Assembly (NCBI GenBank): GCA_035582835.1
Contig: JAYKAV010002375.1
Coordinates: 248,001-312,000, forward strand
Origin: Phoebastria nigripes
Taxonomy: Eukaryota; Chordata; Aves; Procellariiformes; Diomedeidae
Length of the DNA stretch: 64,000 nt
Direction of reading: 5' to 3'
The notes beneath the pieces were generated by a model, which saw only the letters and a program-made list of their open reading frames with translations, was not told where the DNA came from and searched no databases. The translations under genes were made by a program, and so were the position numbers. Shown one piece after another: positions 47,986-59,145 of the stretch. Within the stretch, counting starts at the first letter, position 1. Each line of letters starts with the position of its first letter.

Positions 47986-50883
47986 TTCAAAGGCCAAGTA
48001 ATATAGTTCATTCTGTGTCCTCTCCTGCATTAGCAATACAGCCCAATTTATGGGCCCTTAGTGAGAGATCCCACACTGACAAAGCTGGTAATACTTTTTG
48101 GCACGAAATTTGCATGAAATCTAGTGTGAAATTTGCAAATATGTTCGGGCCCATTGACATGTGCTATTTACAAACAGCTTTGTATTGCCCTTCTTTCTTG
48201 TTTCTTCTGAGACTAGATAGCTTATTTGAGATCAGATGTTGTTAACCTGACCCTTTGAAAAGCTCACCAATTGTGTCCAAGGGCTAAAGGATCTCTCGGC
48301 ATGCACCACCGCAGCAGGATCTGAATCTCGGGCAACAAGCATTAGTGATGGCATTTAGAGATTGCTTTTTGCTGTGATGATGTTGTAATGTTTACTCAGC
48401 TAAGAGTAGGCAGTTGGAATAAGTTTTCCATATATGCTTTCAGTATCAGTAAACAAAAGCTTGCTCTAGTAAATAAGCAGCAGTGTTTTTGGTTAATGCA
48501 TTTTTAAAGCTGGGGCTCATTTATTTTACAGTTAAATAAAACCTGTTGAGTAGGTTAGGGTGTAGGTTGCCACACTTCAAACTACAGTAATTTACACTCC
48601 TTTGTCAGTGGCCTCAGCATTTACCTTCTCGCGTGTTATCTGTAAGAGAGCAGAAGTTTTTAATTCCTCCAGGACGAGGAACCTCCTGGGTTAGTACAAA
48701 AATGCATTTTCAGATTTCTGGGTCAAGCATACTCTCTGCAGTGTCAAGTGGCACCCTGGTTGTACGCACTGCGTGAACGGAGCAGTGCTGCATTACCCTG
48801 GTGGGCCTTTTGTGTTGGCAACTTGGAACTATGCCAAATGCAGAAAGCAAGGACCAGTGAGTTCATTCACTGGGTGAGACTGGGGGTTATACCTGATAAA
48901 TGGTTTAGGGGTCCCAATCTAAGACTGTCACCTAAAAGTCTCTTGTTCAGCTGCCACTGAACTCCAGAGGTGTCTGCACTCACGTCNCACTGACCTGTTT
49001 GACTGTGCGGTTTCCGGCACCTGGGGTTCTGCCTTGGGCACTTGCACGGCTGTCCCTGTCTGAGCCGTCCTCCACCTGCCCCCAGCAGGGCACAGCGGAG
49101 CAGGGTGTCCGCACGAGGCAGCCCTTCACCTGGCTCGCTCTGGGGCTGCTCAGGAGGCAGCCTCAACTCATGCCCAGCACTTGTTGAGAGGGTCAGGGTG
49201 TTTTAGTCACCTCCCTCCACTCTGCAGAGGGGATGTAATACCCAGTGGTTAGAGCACCTGCGCAGAGATGAGACATAAGGAGGTGTTATGCCTTCTCAGC
49301 CAAAGGAGGTTCAAAACCTTATGTCCCCTTCCCAGGAATGTGCTCTTAACACTGTAGTATCAGATATTCTGAATAAGGGCCCTCTTCTCCTCCTCTGCTG
49401 AAAGCCCCATGAGTTTGATTTTTTTGCTCCAAGTTTCCTAATGTTCCTTTTGCAGACAGGTAAGCAGCTTAGCTGTTGGGCTTGCAATTTCTTATGCCGT
49501 TCCAGGGAACAGGCCCCTGAAGATGAGGCGTGTGAGACTTTCATTGGACCCAGCTCTGTGCATTTTCATTTGATGCCTTGAAGCTGAATCACTGTTGCTC
49601 AGTGGAAAGCTGCTGCTCTGAAGCCTGAACCCGATAGCTTGCTTGTGGGGTTACACAGTCAGGTTCCTGGTTCATCAGATAAGGTTAACCTTATTTGCTT
49701 ATTGATCAGCTAAGCAAGAACTTTCAGTCTGCTGTGTTCATGGTACAGGATACTCAGGACTGCAGCAAGGACTGCTCCTGTCTGCGGCAGGATAGTAATT
49801 CAGTACTCCCCTGCTTGCCCCGCTGCTCCATGGAGGCTCCCTGCAGGGTCTCCCACTGATCTCTAAATTCACGAGGAGCTGCTGTGTTTTGTTCTTTTCC
49901 CCATTTTGTGCTTCTGTTGGAGGAACATCCAGAGCTGGCTTGCTTTCTGCCCCACCCTTGGTACAGCCCTGAATATACTAGCGGCCCATGGTTCCTGGAG
50001 GGCCCCAGAAGGGAACCACAGGATTGATTTTGGCTGTAAGTGATCAAAACAGGGATTTTTAAACAGGTGTCACAACTGCTACTAGTAATAGGTTTTGGAG
50101 GGGGATGATTACTTCTTTGTAAAGCAAGTTAGAATTTTGCCAGGAATTAATTTGGCTAAGTGTTCTTACTAAACCTCACAACTGACAGCGAAACACCACC
50201 AGTACAAACCCCAAGATAGTCTGGCGAGCTGTTGTTAATAGTCAGGGGAAAGGTACTTCTGCAAAGCAGACAAAGCTGTGTTAAGCTACCTGTATGGAGT
50301 GGCACACCGAGAAAGAAGAGCACGTTTTACAGAGTAGGGAAGTATTATGTCTAAAACAGTGGCTAACTTGTGAGATTGATTGAATACCTTGAGCACTCTT
50401 TTCTTGCCTGGCTGGGTTGTGTGCATGCACTTGGAGCATGAATTCTTGCACAGTCAAATCTGAAATTAATTTTCTGCAAATGGTTATGTGTACAACTGAG
50501 GAAGTGCACTGACTGAACGTTTTTGCCCAGGCACCTCAAGGGCTTGCAGAAACCTACCACAAAAAAAGCTGTGAAGGCTGACAAAATGATTAACTGAACA
50601 AACTGAATATATTACAATATTTGTATTTTCCCCTCAACCCCTACTGTAACAATACCTTGTAGCTGGCATTTGCATGAAAAATGCGCAGGCAAGGAATACA
50701 GAAACAAAACCACAGCAGTTACCAACTGCTTCAGTAAACAGTTCACACATACAGAAAGTTAAGGGTAACAATTTCACATGGACAGCTGCTGTTCTGTAAT
50801 GTGTTATCCCTCATCAAACTGTGAAGTAATGAGAAAATGATACGCTGACAGTTCCTATCATTATCTCATAACTCTGGGGCTTT
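47986..50883. other. presumed intron, nothing firmly recognised
   Basis: CCCAGTGGTTAGAGCACCTG at 49239-49258 resembles the tRNA-like head (A box region) of a core SINE, but the rest is not convincing. An unresolved base is at 48987. GC is raised at 48.99-49.18 kb. No coding exon is evident. Confidence 0.45.
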
Positions 50884-51040
50884 ATTGCTGGGCTGTTGCA
50901 GGTTTACTGTGTCATCTTGGGCAAGTCGTTTGAGCCTGTGGTGCCTCGGTTTCCCCTGCTGCAAAATGGAGGCAACGCCTACTGCACAGGAGTGATTTGG
51001 CCTTGGGAAGCAGCTTGCAAAAGCAACTTGAGAGTCTTTG
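50884..51040 (+). repeat. MIR/core-SINE fossil
   Basis: TACTGTGTCATCTTGGGCAA, GTCGTTTGAGCC, GTGCCTCGGTTTCCCCTGC and TGCAAAATGGAGGCAACGCC reproduce the MIR core in the correct order ('ctgtgtgaccttgggcaagtca', 'cctcagtttccccatctg', 'taaaatggggataa'). This is one of the best preserved SINE fossils in the window. Confidence 0.7.
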
Positions 51041-51365
51041 TTGAAACAGCCCACCAGTAAGATTGCAAAATGTTATTCCGCAGATTGTTTCTGAAAAGAT
51101 TGTAATGAAAAATCAACCTCATTTCTTTGAGTCTAGACATGAGCCCAAGGTCCTGGCCAATACCCATTGTCTCTGTAAAATGTACAGTGTGGCATGTGAA
51201 GTGTTGCTGAAAACACGTCTGTTGCCACACTTTCTCTACAGCCATGTCCATTAACAGCTAGTTCATTAGCACAAAGGCTCTCACATCTGTAGTATAAGAC
51301 ACAGTGTACTTCTACTATGTCTTCTACTTCCTTCACTTTGTATCACAGGATAAGTGGAGCTGACT
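51041..51365. other. non-coding, nothing recognised
   Basis: Short unique sequence between the SINE fossil and the microsatellite; nothing notable. Confidence 0.5.
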
Positions 51366-51430
51366 TTTCCTTCCTTCCTTCCTTCCTTCCTTTCTTCTTT
51401 CCTTCCTCCCTTCTGTCCATCCATCCGTCC
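51366..51430 (+). repeat. TTCC tetranucleotide microsatellite
   Basis: At least six uninterrupted TTCC units are followed by TTTC/TTCC variants and CCAT/CCGT units. It is a pyrimidine-only tract on the plus strand and probably length-polymorphic. Confidence 0.9.
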
Positions 51431-54400
51431 AATGAATGTACTTTTGGTGGGGGCAGGGACCTGTTTCTGAGTTCATTGGATACTTTCATTCAGCACATGT
51501 AAAAAGTGTTGGAAAAGTTAAATGTTTCAGTTAATTTTGAAATACTGTTTTTTGTTTTGGGAATTACCAAAATAAAATAATAGCAAGATTTAGGACTCTC
51601 GAAGCAAAAACCTGTCCTTTTTGAGATTTTTTTATTAAAAAGGTTTCTTTGGTCTAAATTGAAAGTGTTGGGGTTTTTTTCCATATCCATACAGAAGACA
51701 AATGAAAAATCAGAAAGGCATGCTAATCATTGTGAGGCATTATAAAGTAAAAATGTACTTACGCCGATGGTAAGGGAAAACAGAGTCTGAAAATAAGAGC
51801 TAATTCAAACCAGAACCTGAGATCCAAACACTGAATGCTTTTGAGGACTGCTAAAATCCAAACATTGGTACTGCAGGCTTTTAAAAAATAAGGCAGAACC
51901 ATGCGAAATGTCAAAAATTGAGATTGTTTTTTAACATTTGGCTCTCTGTTCTTCAACCTTTTGTCCTTTTTTGTCTAATTCTTTTTCAGTAGCTATAGTG
52001 GCCTCTTGGGCAGTCTCTTCCTCCCAAAGAGATGCTACAGAAGTAAAAAAAAGGGGGAAGTGTTCTGTCAGTAGAAAATTTCCCCTGAATCTCTATTACA
52101 TGGTGACAGTGCTACTTCACTCAGCAATACTGTCTTCTGCTGCATCGCGGGTGGTCAGTCTGCTTGGAGTGGGTGTATGAGAGGGCAATACAATAGGCTT
52201 TGACGTGGCCTGCACCAGGACGTATTACCACCCTGGCTTTGGGAAATATCAATGGAAGGAGCTTTTGATTAATTGCTATTATTTATGCAGTCATTATTTC
52301 AGAGTATTCTACTATAATACTGAAAACACCCCACTGCTTTAAGTTGTGGAAAACCTGCTGTATTACTGAGGTTTTGGAGAATTGCAGGGATGATTTCTCT
52401 TTTATTAAATGCTCTTTTACTTATCGTATTATCTTGTGATTTTATAGATAGCCTAGTCTCTACTTTTATTTATGCCAGACCTTATCTACAGCTTTTCATG
52501 TGTTTCAGTTCTTAAATGGAGACAGTAGCAAATGGAGGGTATGGCCTATCTTTCTTTTGTTGTTGTCTTTTTAAAAGCATAATTTAGGCATGATAAGGGA
52601 GAGAACATCACAGAAAAGTTCTCTCACGGGGACTTCAAAGTCTTTCTAGCACCCTGTGGCATTCTCTCGTGTGGTTTATTTGGGGGTGAACATTGGGAAA
52701 ATGCCTTTGGAGACTTCGTTATAGTTTTAATCACTAAAAAGAGAATGGATGTTTGACTCCAGGGTGGAAATGGGAAACAAAGAGACCAGTTCACCCCTCC
52801 CCAACACTGTGACCCTTTAATGCCTGTGAAGCTGTTCAAAGGGGACATCACATGGTAGAACTGGCTTTCTTTGGAGTTCCATGCTGCAAGAGAAAGTAAA
52901 GCAGTCATCGGTTGCCTGTGGTCCTTCTGTCTCGCTCCCGACATGGGTACATGCCAAGCATGGAGAGGGTGAACGGGGCAGAGGTTACACTGAGAGTGTT
53001 TGCCTACTCCTTTAGATATAGTCCTCCAGCTGTTTTAATTTATACTGAACACAGGGCTGGTCCTGCGATGAGCCAAACATTAGAGGCCACCGTGGTGGTC
53101 TAGAATAAGGGAGGTGCCTTGATGTAGGGTCTGATACAAGCCTGGAACAAATCATATGAAATCCTTTCATCTCTTTGAGCTTAACGTGAAGGTATTAAGG
53201 GTGAAACTGATGGTATTAAAACCCTTTCTGCTTTCTTAGTTGCAGAGCAGGCTGTTTACAGCAAAGATTATAGACCATGGAAAATTGATTCAGGGAGCAT
53301 TGACCTTGAATCACACTGCATTACTCTGCTGAAATCATCGTAGGACCATTAGAACTAAGTGCATGTGTTTTCAGTGCCGCACAGGACATAAAGAGACTTT
53401 GCCTACCCAAAGAGAATTGTCTGGATAGATGCATTATAGAGCTAAATTTCCCAGTTAATGCAGAACCAGTTTGTAGTCACACACATATTTTTGACAGCTT
53501 ATATTATGTAACTTGGAAGCACTAAGATACACCAGCTGATGGACTCTCCTTTGGTGATGTAGCAGAAAGTGTTTTTTCCAGGGAGAGCTGCACTGGAAAG
53601 AAGTGGTTCATTCCCACATATCCACACAGAAACTCCTGCTCTCCTGTAACTATACTGGCTTCATTTTTAATTGCAGCCCAGGACAAAGACTTAGCACTTT
53701 CACAATTAGCAGTTGTAAATAGACATGATGTAAGGATTAACTTTTACTCACGCAAAGTTCTATTTTATGCCTACTTTACATGTGTAATTGCCTGTGTAAT
53801 TGCATGTACAGGCTGAGAAAGTAAATGAGCATATGCTTCTTAAAACCCATTCCATAAGGTAAATTTTTTTCCCCTTCTTCCTTTGGAATGGGAGTCTGAG
53901 CCTCTTCACTGGGACTGAGCCCTCAGAGGTCAGCACCAAAGCTGCTAATGTTTCCCAGATAGCCTGATGCAGTTGGAGTGGATGCTTATAAAGCTCTGGT
54001 TTGTGTTGACTCTCCTGTCCTAGAAAGGAATTGCTAAAACTGTGGAGGTTATGCCATCATGCTGATGGTGAACTAGGTGAGCTCTGTAACCTTGACTTTG
54101 AGGTAAACTCATGTCAGTTCTTTGGATGTCGGCAATGTTGGATATGTCTGTTAAGTCTAATTGTTTTTCAGTTCTTGCTGCTGTTGTTATTGTTGCTTTA
54201 TAGAGATGATCTCAGTGGCAGTTGTAGATTTCAACTTCCCCATTTTTTTTTAGTTCAGATTAAAGTGCATTGTTCAGCCCATCACCACAATGGGTGGAAG
54301 AGTAGAGAACAAAATGAGACAATATTGTTTAAACATAGGAGATTAAATACTCGATTCTTTGTCTGTGTGATATTCCATGATGGGAGAAATACTGTTGTTT

Positions 54401-55475
54401 GGTATGAAAGATAGTACTAATGAAGGTGAGGGTGATGCTGTAGGGCAGGAGACTGATGTAGTCTTCCGATAGTCTCCAAATATTTAGCAGTACTGTGGAA
54501 ACAGAAGTAGATGCAGGAGGGGACTGTATGAAAGCTAGCAATGAGGGGTTTCTGTGAGACAATTAGATGAATGTACAAAACTTTGGAAAGTAAAGAAAAG
54601 GAAAAGGGAAGAGTCATTCTTGAGGAAGACCTCATCAGGAGGTACAAGAAAGCTGCCTTCTGTTCTGCCAAGAGAAAACACAATTTAGGTGGGGCTGCAC
54701 GACAGCTGGAATACATGTGTGTGGTGTGAATGCTGCCCCTGTAGCCTTTCTGTTTCCTTGTGAATCTGCCCCTGGCTAGGAGGTGCAGTCTTTGGCTCCA
54801 GTGTAATAACTGGGAACACATGGGCAAGAACTGTAGTCAGTACAAAATTTCACTTAAGTCGCTGATGGCTTGTAGGTATAGGAAGTTGCTCGCCTACTTT
54901 TGATTGCAGGATCTGGGCCTTAGCTGGGAAAAATTCTTCTGAATTGCTACTCCTGGAATCTGTTATTTCTCAATCTTTCAAACATGCCAGAACTTGGCTG
55001 GCAATATACTATTCGTGCTGGACAGGAGCTTATAAAACTTTAATAGAAAACTCTTTGATCAAACTGATCACTTGATTAGATTGTCTCCCAGGGAACTGAT
55101 TTGGTGTAATAATCATAGTGAATGGAAGTGGCTCTTGCTTCACTGAAACAGGATTGTTCTGCTGCAGATCTGCTCATTGGCGGGAATCTTTGATCAGTGT
55201 TCAAGGGTTACGCTAATGGAAGTTAGCTGGTGTGTAACCAGGTGTTGAGTAAATATTACACTCTCAAGTACATTTTTGATGAGGGAATGAAGATGAAATG
55301 TGAGTCTCTTTTTGCTCTTGTCTTTTGAGTAATTTGAGTAATTGAGTAAAAAAAAGAGATTACTCTTTTTGAGTAATCATCGCATTCTCCTGCAACTTTT
55401 AGAAAATCTAACCTCTGAAATGGTTTGCCTCTGAAATATCTGAAGACACCCAGCAGAGATAAACAGGGAGTATGG
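51431..55475. other. presumed intron with a small hairpin, otherwise nothing recognised
   Basis: No coding exon is found. TGTGTAATTGC is duplicated near 53781-53803. A GAGTAAT cluster with a perfect hairpin at 55327-55378 is listed separately. The open frame at 54031-54414 (127 codons) has no known domain. Confidence 0.5.
55327..55378 (+). repeat. GAGTAAT repeat cluster with perfect 8-bp hairpin
   Basis: GAGTAAT occurs at 55327, 55336 and 55371, with a GAGTAAA variant at 55344. GATTACTC (55358-55365) and GAGTAATC (55371-55378) form a perfect 8-bp stem with a five-T loop. Confidence 0.85.
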
Positions 55476-55612
55476 GAGGCAGTGGGAGGTTAGAGCAGGT
55501 GACCTGGGTTCTGTTTGCAGCTCAGATACTGATTTTTATGTCCATTAAGAAGCTTACATACAACTTCCTGTGCCTTATATTTTTATACAATGGGGATAAT
55601 AGTATTTCCTTT
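55476..55612 (+). repeat. MIR/core-SINE fossil
   Basis: GGAGGTTAGAGCAGGTGACC and CTGGGTTCTGTTTGCAGCTC match the tRNA-like head and 'gggttcgaatcc' region. CTTCCTGTGCCTTATATTTT and ACAATGGGGATAATAGTA match the 3' core. The order and orientation are correct for a forward copy, and it is moderately diverged. Confidence 0.7.
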
Positions 55613-56771
55613 ATTTAAAAAGAGTGATCTGTAATCATTGGACAATGTGCTATTGCAGTTAAAAGTACTGTGCATGCATATTAACCTGTATAGCTCCCTT
55701 GTGATAGGACATAGACTCTTCAATGTATTTTCGATGGGCCAAGTCATCTGGTACTCCTTCACCAAGGTAGTCAGACCTCCCCAGTCCAGGTTCCTCTTGG
55801 TCTGAAGGGTAGGAAACCAGTCCAGTGGGGGTTAACGTAGTGATGACCTTTGCAGCTGGACTCCAGCTGCTGGTCCCAGCTGCCAGCTGCAAAGAAGGGA
55901 AGGGGGTGGAGAGAAGTGCTGCTAGTCCAAAGGTAGGAAAGGCTCCCTGCTGCAGAAATTCTCTATGCTCATTTGCCTCCTGAGAAGCTCATTGTACTTC
56001 ATTTTCCGACTTGCTTCCTAGGGAAGGAAGAGCCCTTTCTAAATGCAAAGGTATCCTGGAAAAGATAGAGACTGTCCTCTGTAATGAGAGCAGAGCACAG
56101 ACTGTGCAGAAGCAGCACCTGAAAATGAACTAACTTTCCCATATTGAAGACTCACCTATGACTGACATAGCCTTGGATGAGCTCTGACTTCAGTCTAAGC
56201 TAAAATGGGTGGTCTTTGTCCCAGTTTAACTTCCATTCACTTAAATGGAAGCTTTTTTCCTGGGGACAACTGAGAGACTTCTTCCATAAATCTGCATTGT
56301 TTTCAGATATATTTCTGTAGGGGTGCAGAGAGAAGCTTAATTGATTTGTGTAAAGTCTAGGTGTCATAAACTCTAAAAAATGTTCCAGAAATAATATCAT
56401 TACCCATTTTTACTGTCAAATGTTGTTTCCTTAGAGACCTAGAGGGCTGACAGCCTCTCTTTAATGTTTTTACATCTCTACCCAAAGATCTGAAAACAGA
56501 CTCTACGTTCACTGTAATTATGAGTCAGCCTTTACTGATGGTGACTCAAATATGCAACTCTCACACCTGTTTCAAGTCTGTCTGGGTTTCGGATGGTGGC
56601 ACATAGAGCAAAGGTAAACATGAGTGTGTTTCTTCCCAGAAGCTATTTGCCCAATGCGTTGGATGATAAAGAACAAAAGCTGCTATGAAAAGGTGCTTAC
56701 AAAATTGCAGCTGTAATAGTGGGGCTTTGTAGGGGGGGTCTTATATCACTTGCTTCATAGAGGGAGCAGCC
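55613..56771. other. presumed intron, nothing recognised
   Basis: No gene, exon or repeat is identified. Confidence 0.5.
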
Positions 56772-56945
56772 TTAGGACTGGAAGCCAGTGACTCTAACAC
56801 TTCCTTTGGTGTCTCATTTTGCCTGTTCTATGCACATTCAGGGGGAAGGAGGAGGGAGAATTAAGTTAGCTAATTGTATTAACACTAGTGAGGCACCTTG
56901 TGGATGAAAAGTGCTATTTAAGTGTTCACTATTATTATTATCAAG
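56772..56945 (+). repeat. MIR-type SINE fossil with LINE2-like tail
   Basis: AAGCCAGTGACTCTAACACT and TCATTTTGCCTGTTCTATG resemble the core of a MIR-related SINE. GGATGAAAAGTGCTATTTAA followed by ATTATTATTAT is the typical 'ggatgaaaagcgctatataa...attattatta' tail shared with L2-mobilised SINEs. The tail is clear; the core is more diverged. Confidence 0.6.
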
Positions 56946-58449
56946 GGAAAAATTTTACTTGAGAGGAAACTGTTCTGCATCTTGCCCAGTCACACAACTG
57001 CAGACATGTGAAGGGGAGGAAAATCAAGGCACCACTTTATGGTTGTAAACAAGGAGGTACTAAGTGTTAAATTTAGGTACATAATGCTGGTTTTAATTTA
57101 CCCTGGCAAATTTACAATGTACACCTGCAGATAATACCCCCAAACCCAGAATTGGTTGCTCAGCTTTCCCATGTATATTATTGCCTCAAGTAATTAATTA
57201 CTGTTGTGTGAAATCTCGGTCAGGATCCAGGACTGCATGAAATAGGCATAGGTATCTGTCTGAAGCGTGGTTGCTGATGTGCATGTTCATGTGAAAAATA
57301 AGTTCAAGTGTAGGGAAATGCTCCTCACTGAGTATTGCACTTGGTCCCACCAGGTGAGAAAAGGCATTTTACACCTCCTCAGGGACAGTTATGACACATC
57401 AGGCCTGGCAAAGGGATTAGTATTTCCAAAAAAGGTACAGTTTCAGGAGGTGAAGTTTGAAGCCAGTTCTTTAAGAAGAGATCTATAACGACTAGAAGCA
57501 GGGCCAAGATGGGAGAGATGCGAGATGTGAATCCGAGCAAGTGCCCAGACAAACCCCAACAAAGGTAAAACTACAGAGCTGGTGTGGTTCTACCGCCTGT
57601 AAATGCTGCCTGAGGGCCGGAGTGCGCACAAGGATGAGTCCTGACCATGTGGGTTAAGAGTGGATCTACAGCTTATCAGCTTATGGGGGAAGGGGGAGAG
57701 GAGGATGATTTAAGGGTTTGATCATGTGATAAATGGTTTTCTTTCTGTCTTCTTTGTCACCTCTGCCTTCTTTATAAATATTTACAACATGTTATGGATT
57801 TTGTACAGAAATGCTCTTATTTGCTTTTACCTTACTATGGCTTATATCAAAGGCAATTGCAAGGTGAGGGTCTACGATCAAGATATACCCTACTTGCATG
57901 AGTGGCAGTCTTAAAATCAGGATGCTAGAATACTGTCATTGTGCCCAACAGCTCAAAACCTTTCTGCAGGATATCCAAAAGCTCTCCAGTATATCTCCAG
58001 TGATCCACATGGGCCTGTTTATGTCTCATAATTCAGGAGTCCCTGTACAAGTGTTTTCTGGTGGCTGGCATTAATCATGATAGTCAGAATAATGCCAGAA
58101 GCCCAGAGCTATGGAAGCGATTTTATGATTGTGGTAGAGTTGCTTAGGACCTGTGTTTGTTTGCCAGTTAGCATGAATCACAGTCTACTCCTGATAAGTC
58201 CAGTGATAGCTGTAGAGTTTCAGTGACAGAAAGGGAAAATTACAGTAGTTTTGTTTTTCCTGTTTATTTTGGGTGTACACCTTTGCTAGCAGAAAATACA
58301 GTTTCAAGAAGAAACATTCTTCCAGGGAGGTGGGGCACAGTCACAGAGGAAACCTTTGGGAGAGAAAGGTACACTTCTGCTTATCCTAAGAGGTGCTTGT
58401 TTTGGTTTCTCAGGGAACGGAAGATACCATCTTGCACCTCTCATGTGTC
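56946..58449. other. presumed intron, nothing recognised
   Basis: No coding exon or repeat is identified between the SINE fossil and the CR1 copy. Confidence 0.5.
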
Positions 58450-59145
58450 ACAAAGAGTATTGTAACTGGGGAGGAATAACCCCATGCACCAGTACAGGTT
58501 GGGCACCAACCAGCTGGAAAGTAGCTTTGCAAAAAAGGACTTGGGGTTGGTGGAAAAGTTGACTATTAGCCAGCACTATATCCTAGGGACAAAGAAGGCA
58601 AGAGCCTCCCTGAATGCATTAGGAAGAGCGTTACCAGGAGGTTGAAGGAGGTCATCCTCTGTTCAGCACTGGTGAGACACATCTGGAGTGCTGGGTCCAG
58701 TTCTGGGATCCCCAGCATAAGCGAGACATGGAAATACTAGAGCGAGTCCAGCAAAGGGCNGCTAAGATGATTAAGGGATTGGAGTATCTGTCATACAAGG
58801 AGAGGCTGAGAGTGTTGGGCTGAGGAGGCTTGGTGGATTTTATCAATGTGTATAGATAACTGACAAGAGGATATAAAGAAAATGGAGCCAGGCTTTTCCT
58901 AGTGGTGGCCAGTGACAGGACAAGAGGCAATGGGCACAAACTGAAATACAGGAAAATCCACCTTAAACATAAGAAAAAGCTTTTTTACTGTAAGGGTGAT
59001 CAAACACTGGAACAGGTTGCCCAGAGAGGTTGTGGAGTCTCTGTCCTTGGAGATATGCAAAACCCAACTGGGCATGGTCCTGAGCAATCTGCTCTAGGTG
59101 ACCCTGCTTTGAGCACAGGGTTGGACTAGATGATCTCCAGGGGTA
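58450..59145 (+). mobile_element. CR1 LINE, 5'-truncated 3' fragment (avian type)
   Basis: About 0.7 kb of the CR1 3' end. CTGGGGAGGAATAACCCCAT and GCTTTGCAAAAAAGGACTTG encode remnants of the reverse transcriptase C-terminus. GTGAGACACATCTGGAGTGC, GAGTCCAGCAAAGGGC and CAAGGAGAGGCTGAGAGTG continue in order. AACAGGTTGCCCAGAGAGG, TTGTGGAGTCTCTGTCCTTG and TTGGACTAGATGATCTCCAG are hallmark CR1 3' sequences. Stops and indels disrupt it and the usual terminal octamer repeats are missing or eroded. It is less diverged than the copies at 20.6 and 26.9 kb, so a later insertion is likely. An N occurs at 58760. Confidence 0.92.

Noticed and set aside
51950..54180. Several other polypyrimidine-AG motifs (for example 51989, 53240, 54170)
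   Set aside because: Such acceptor-like motifs are common in AT-rich DNA. No open, exon-sized frame with a matching donor follows any of them.
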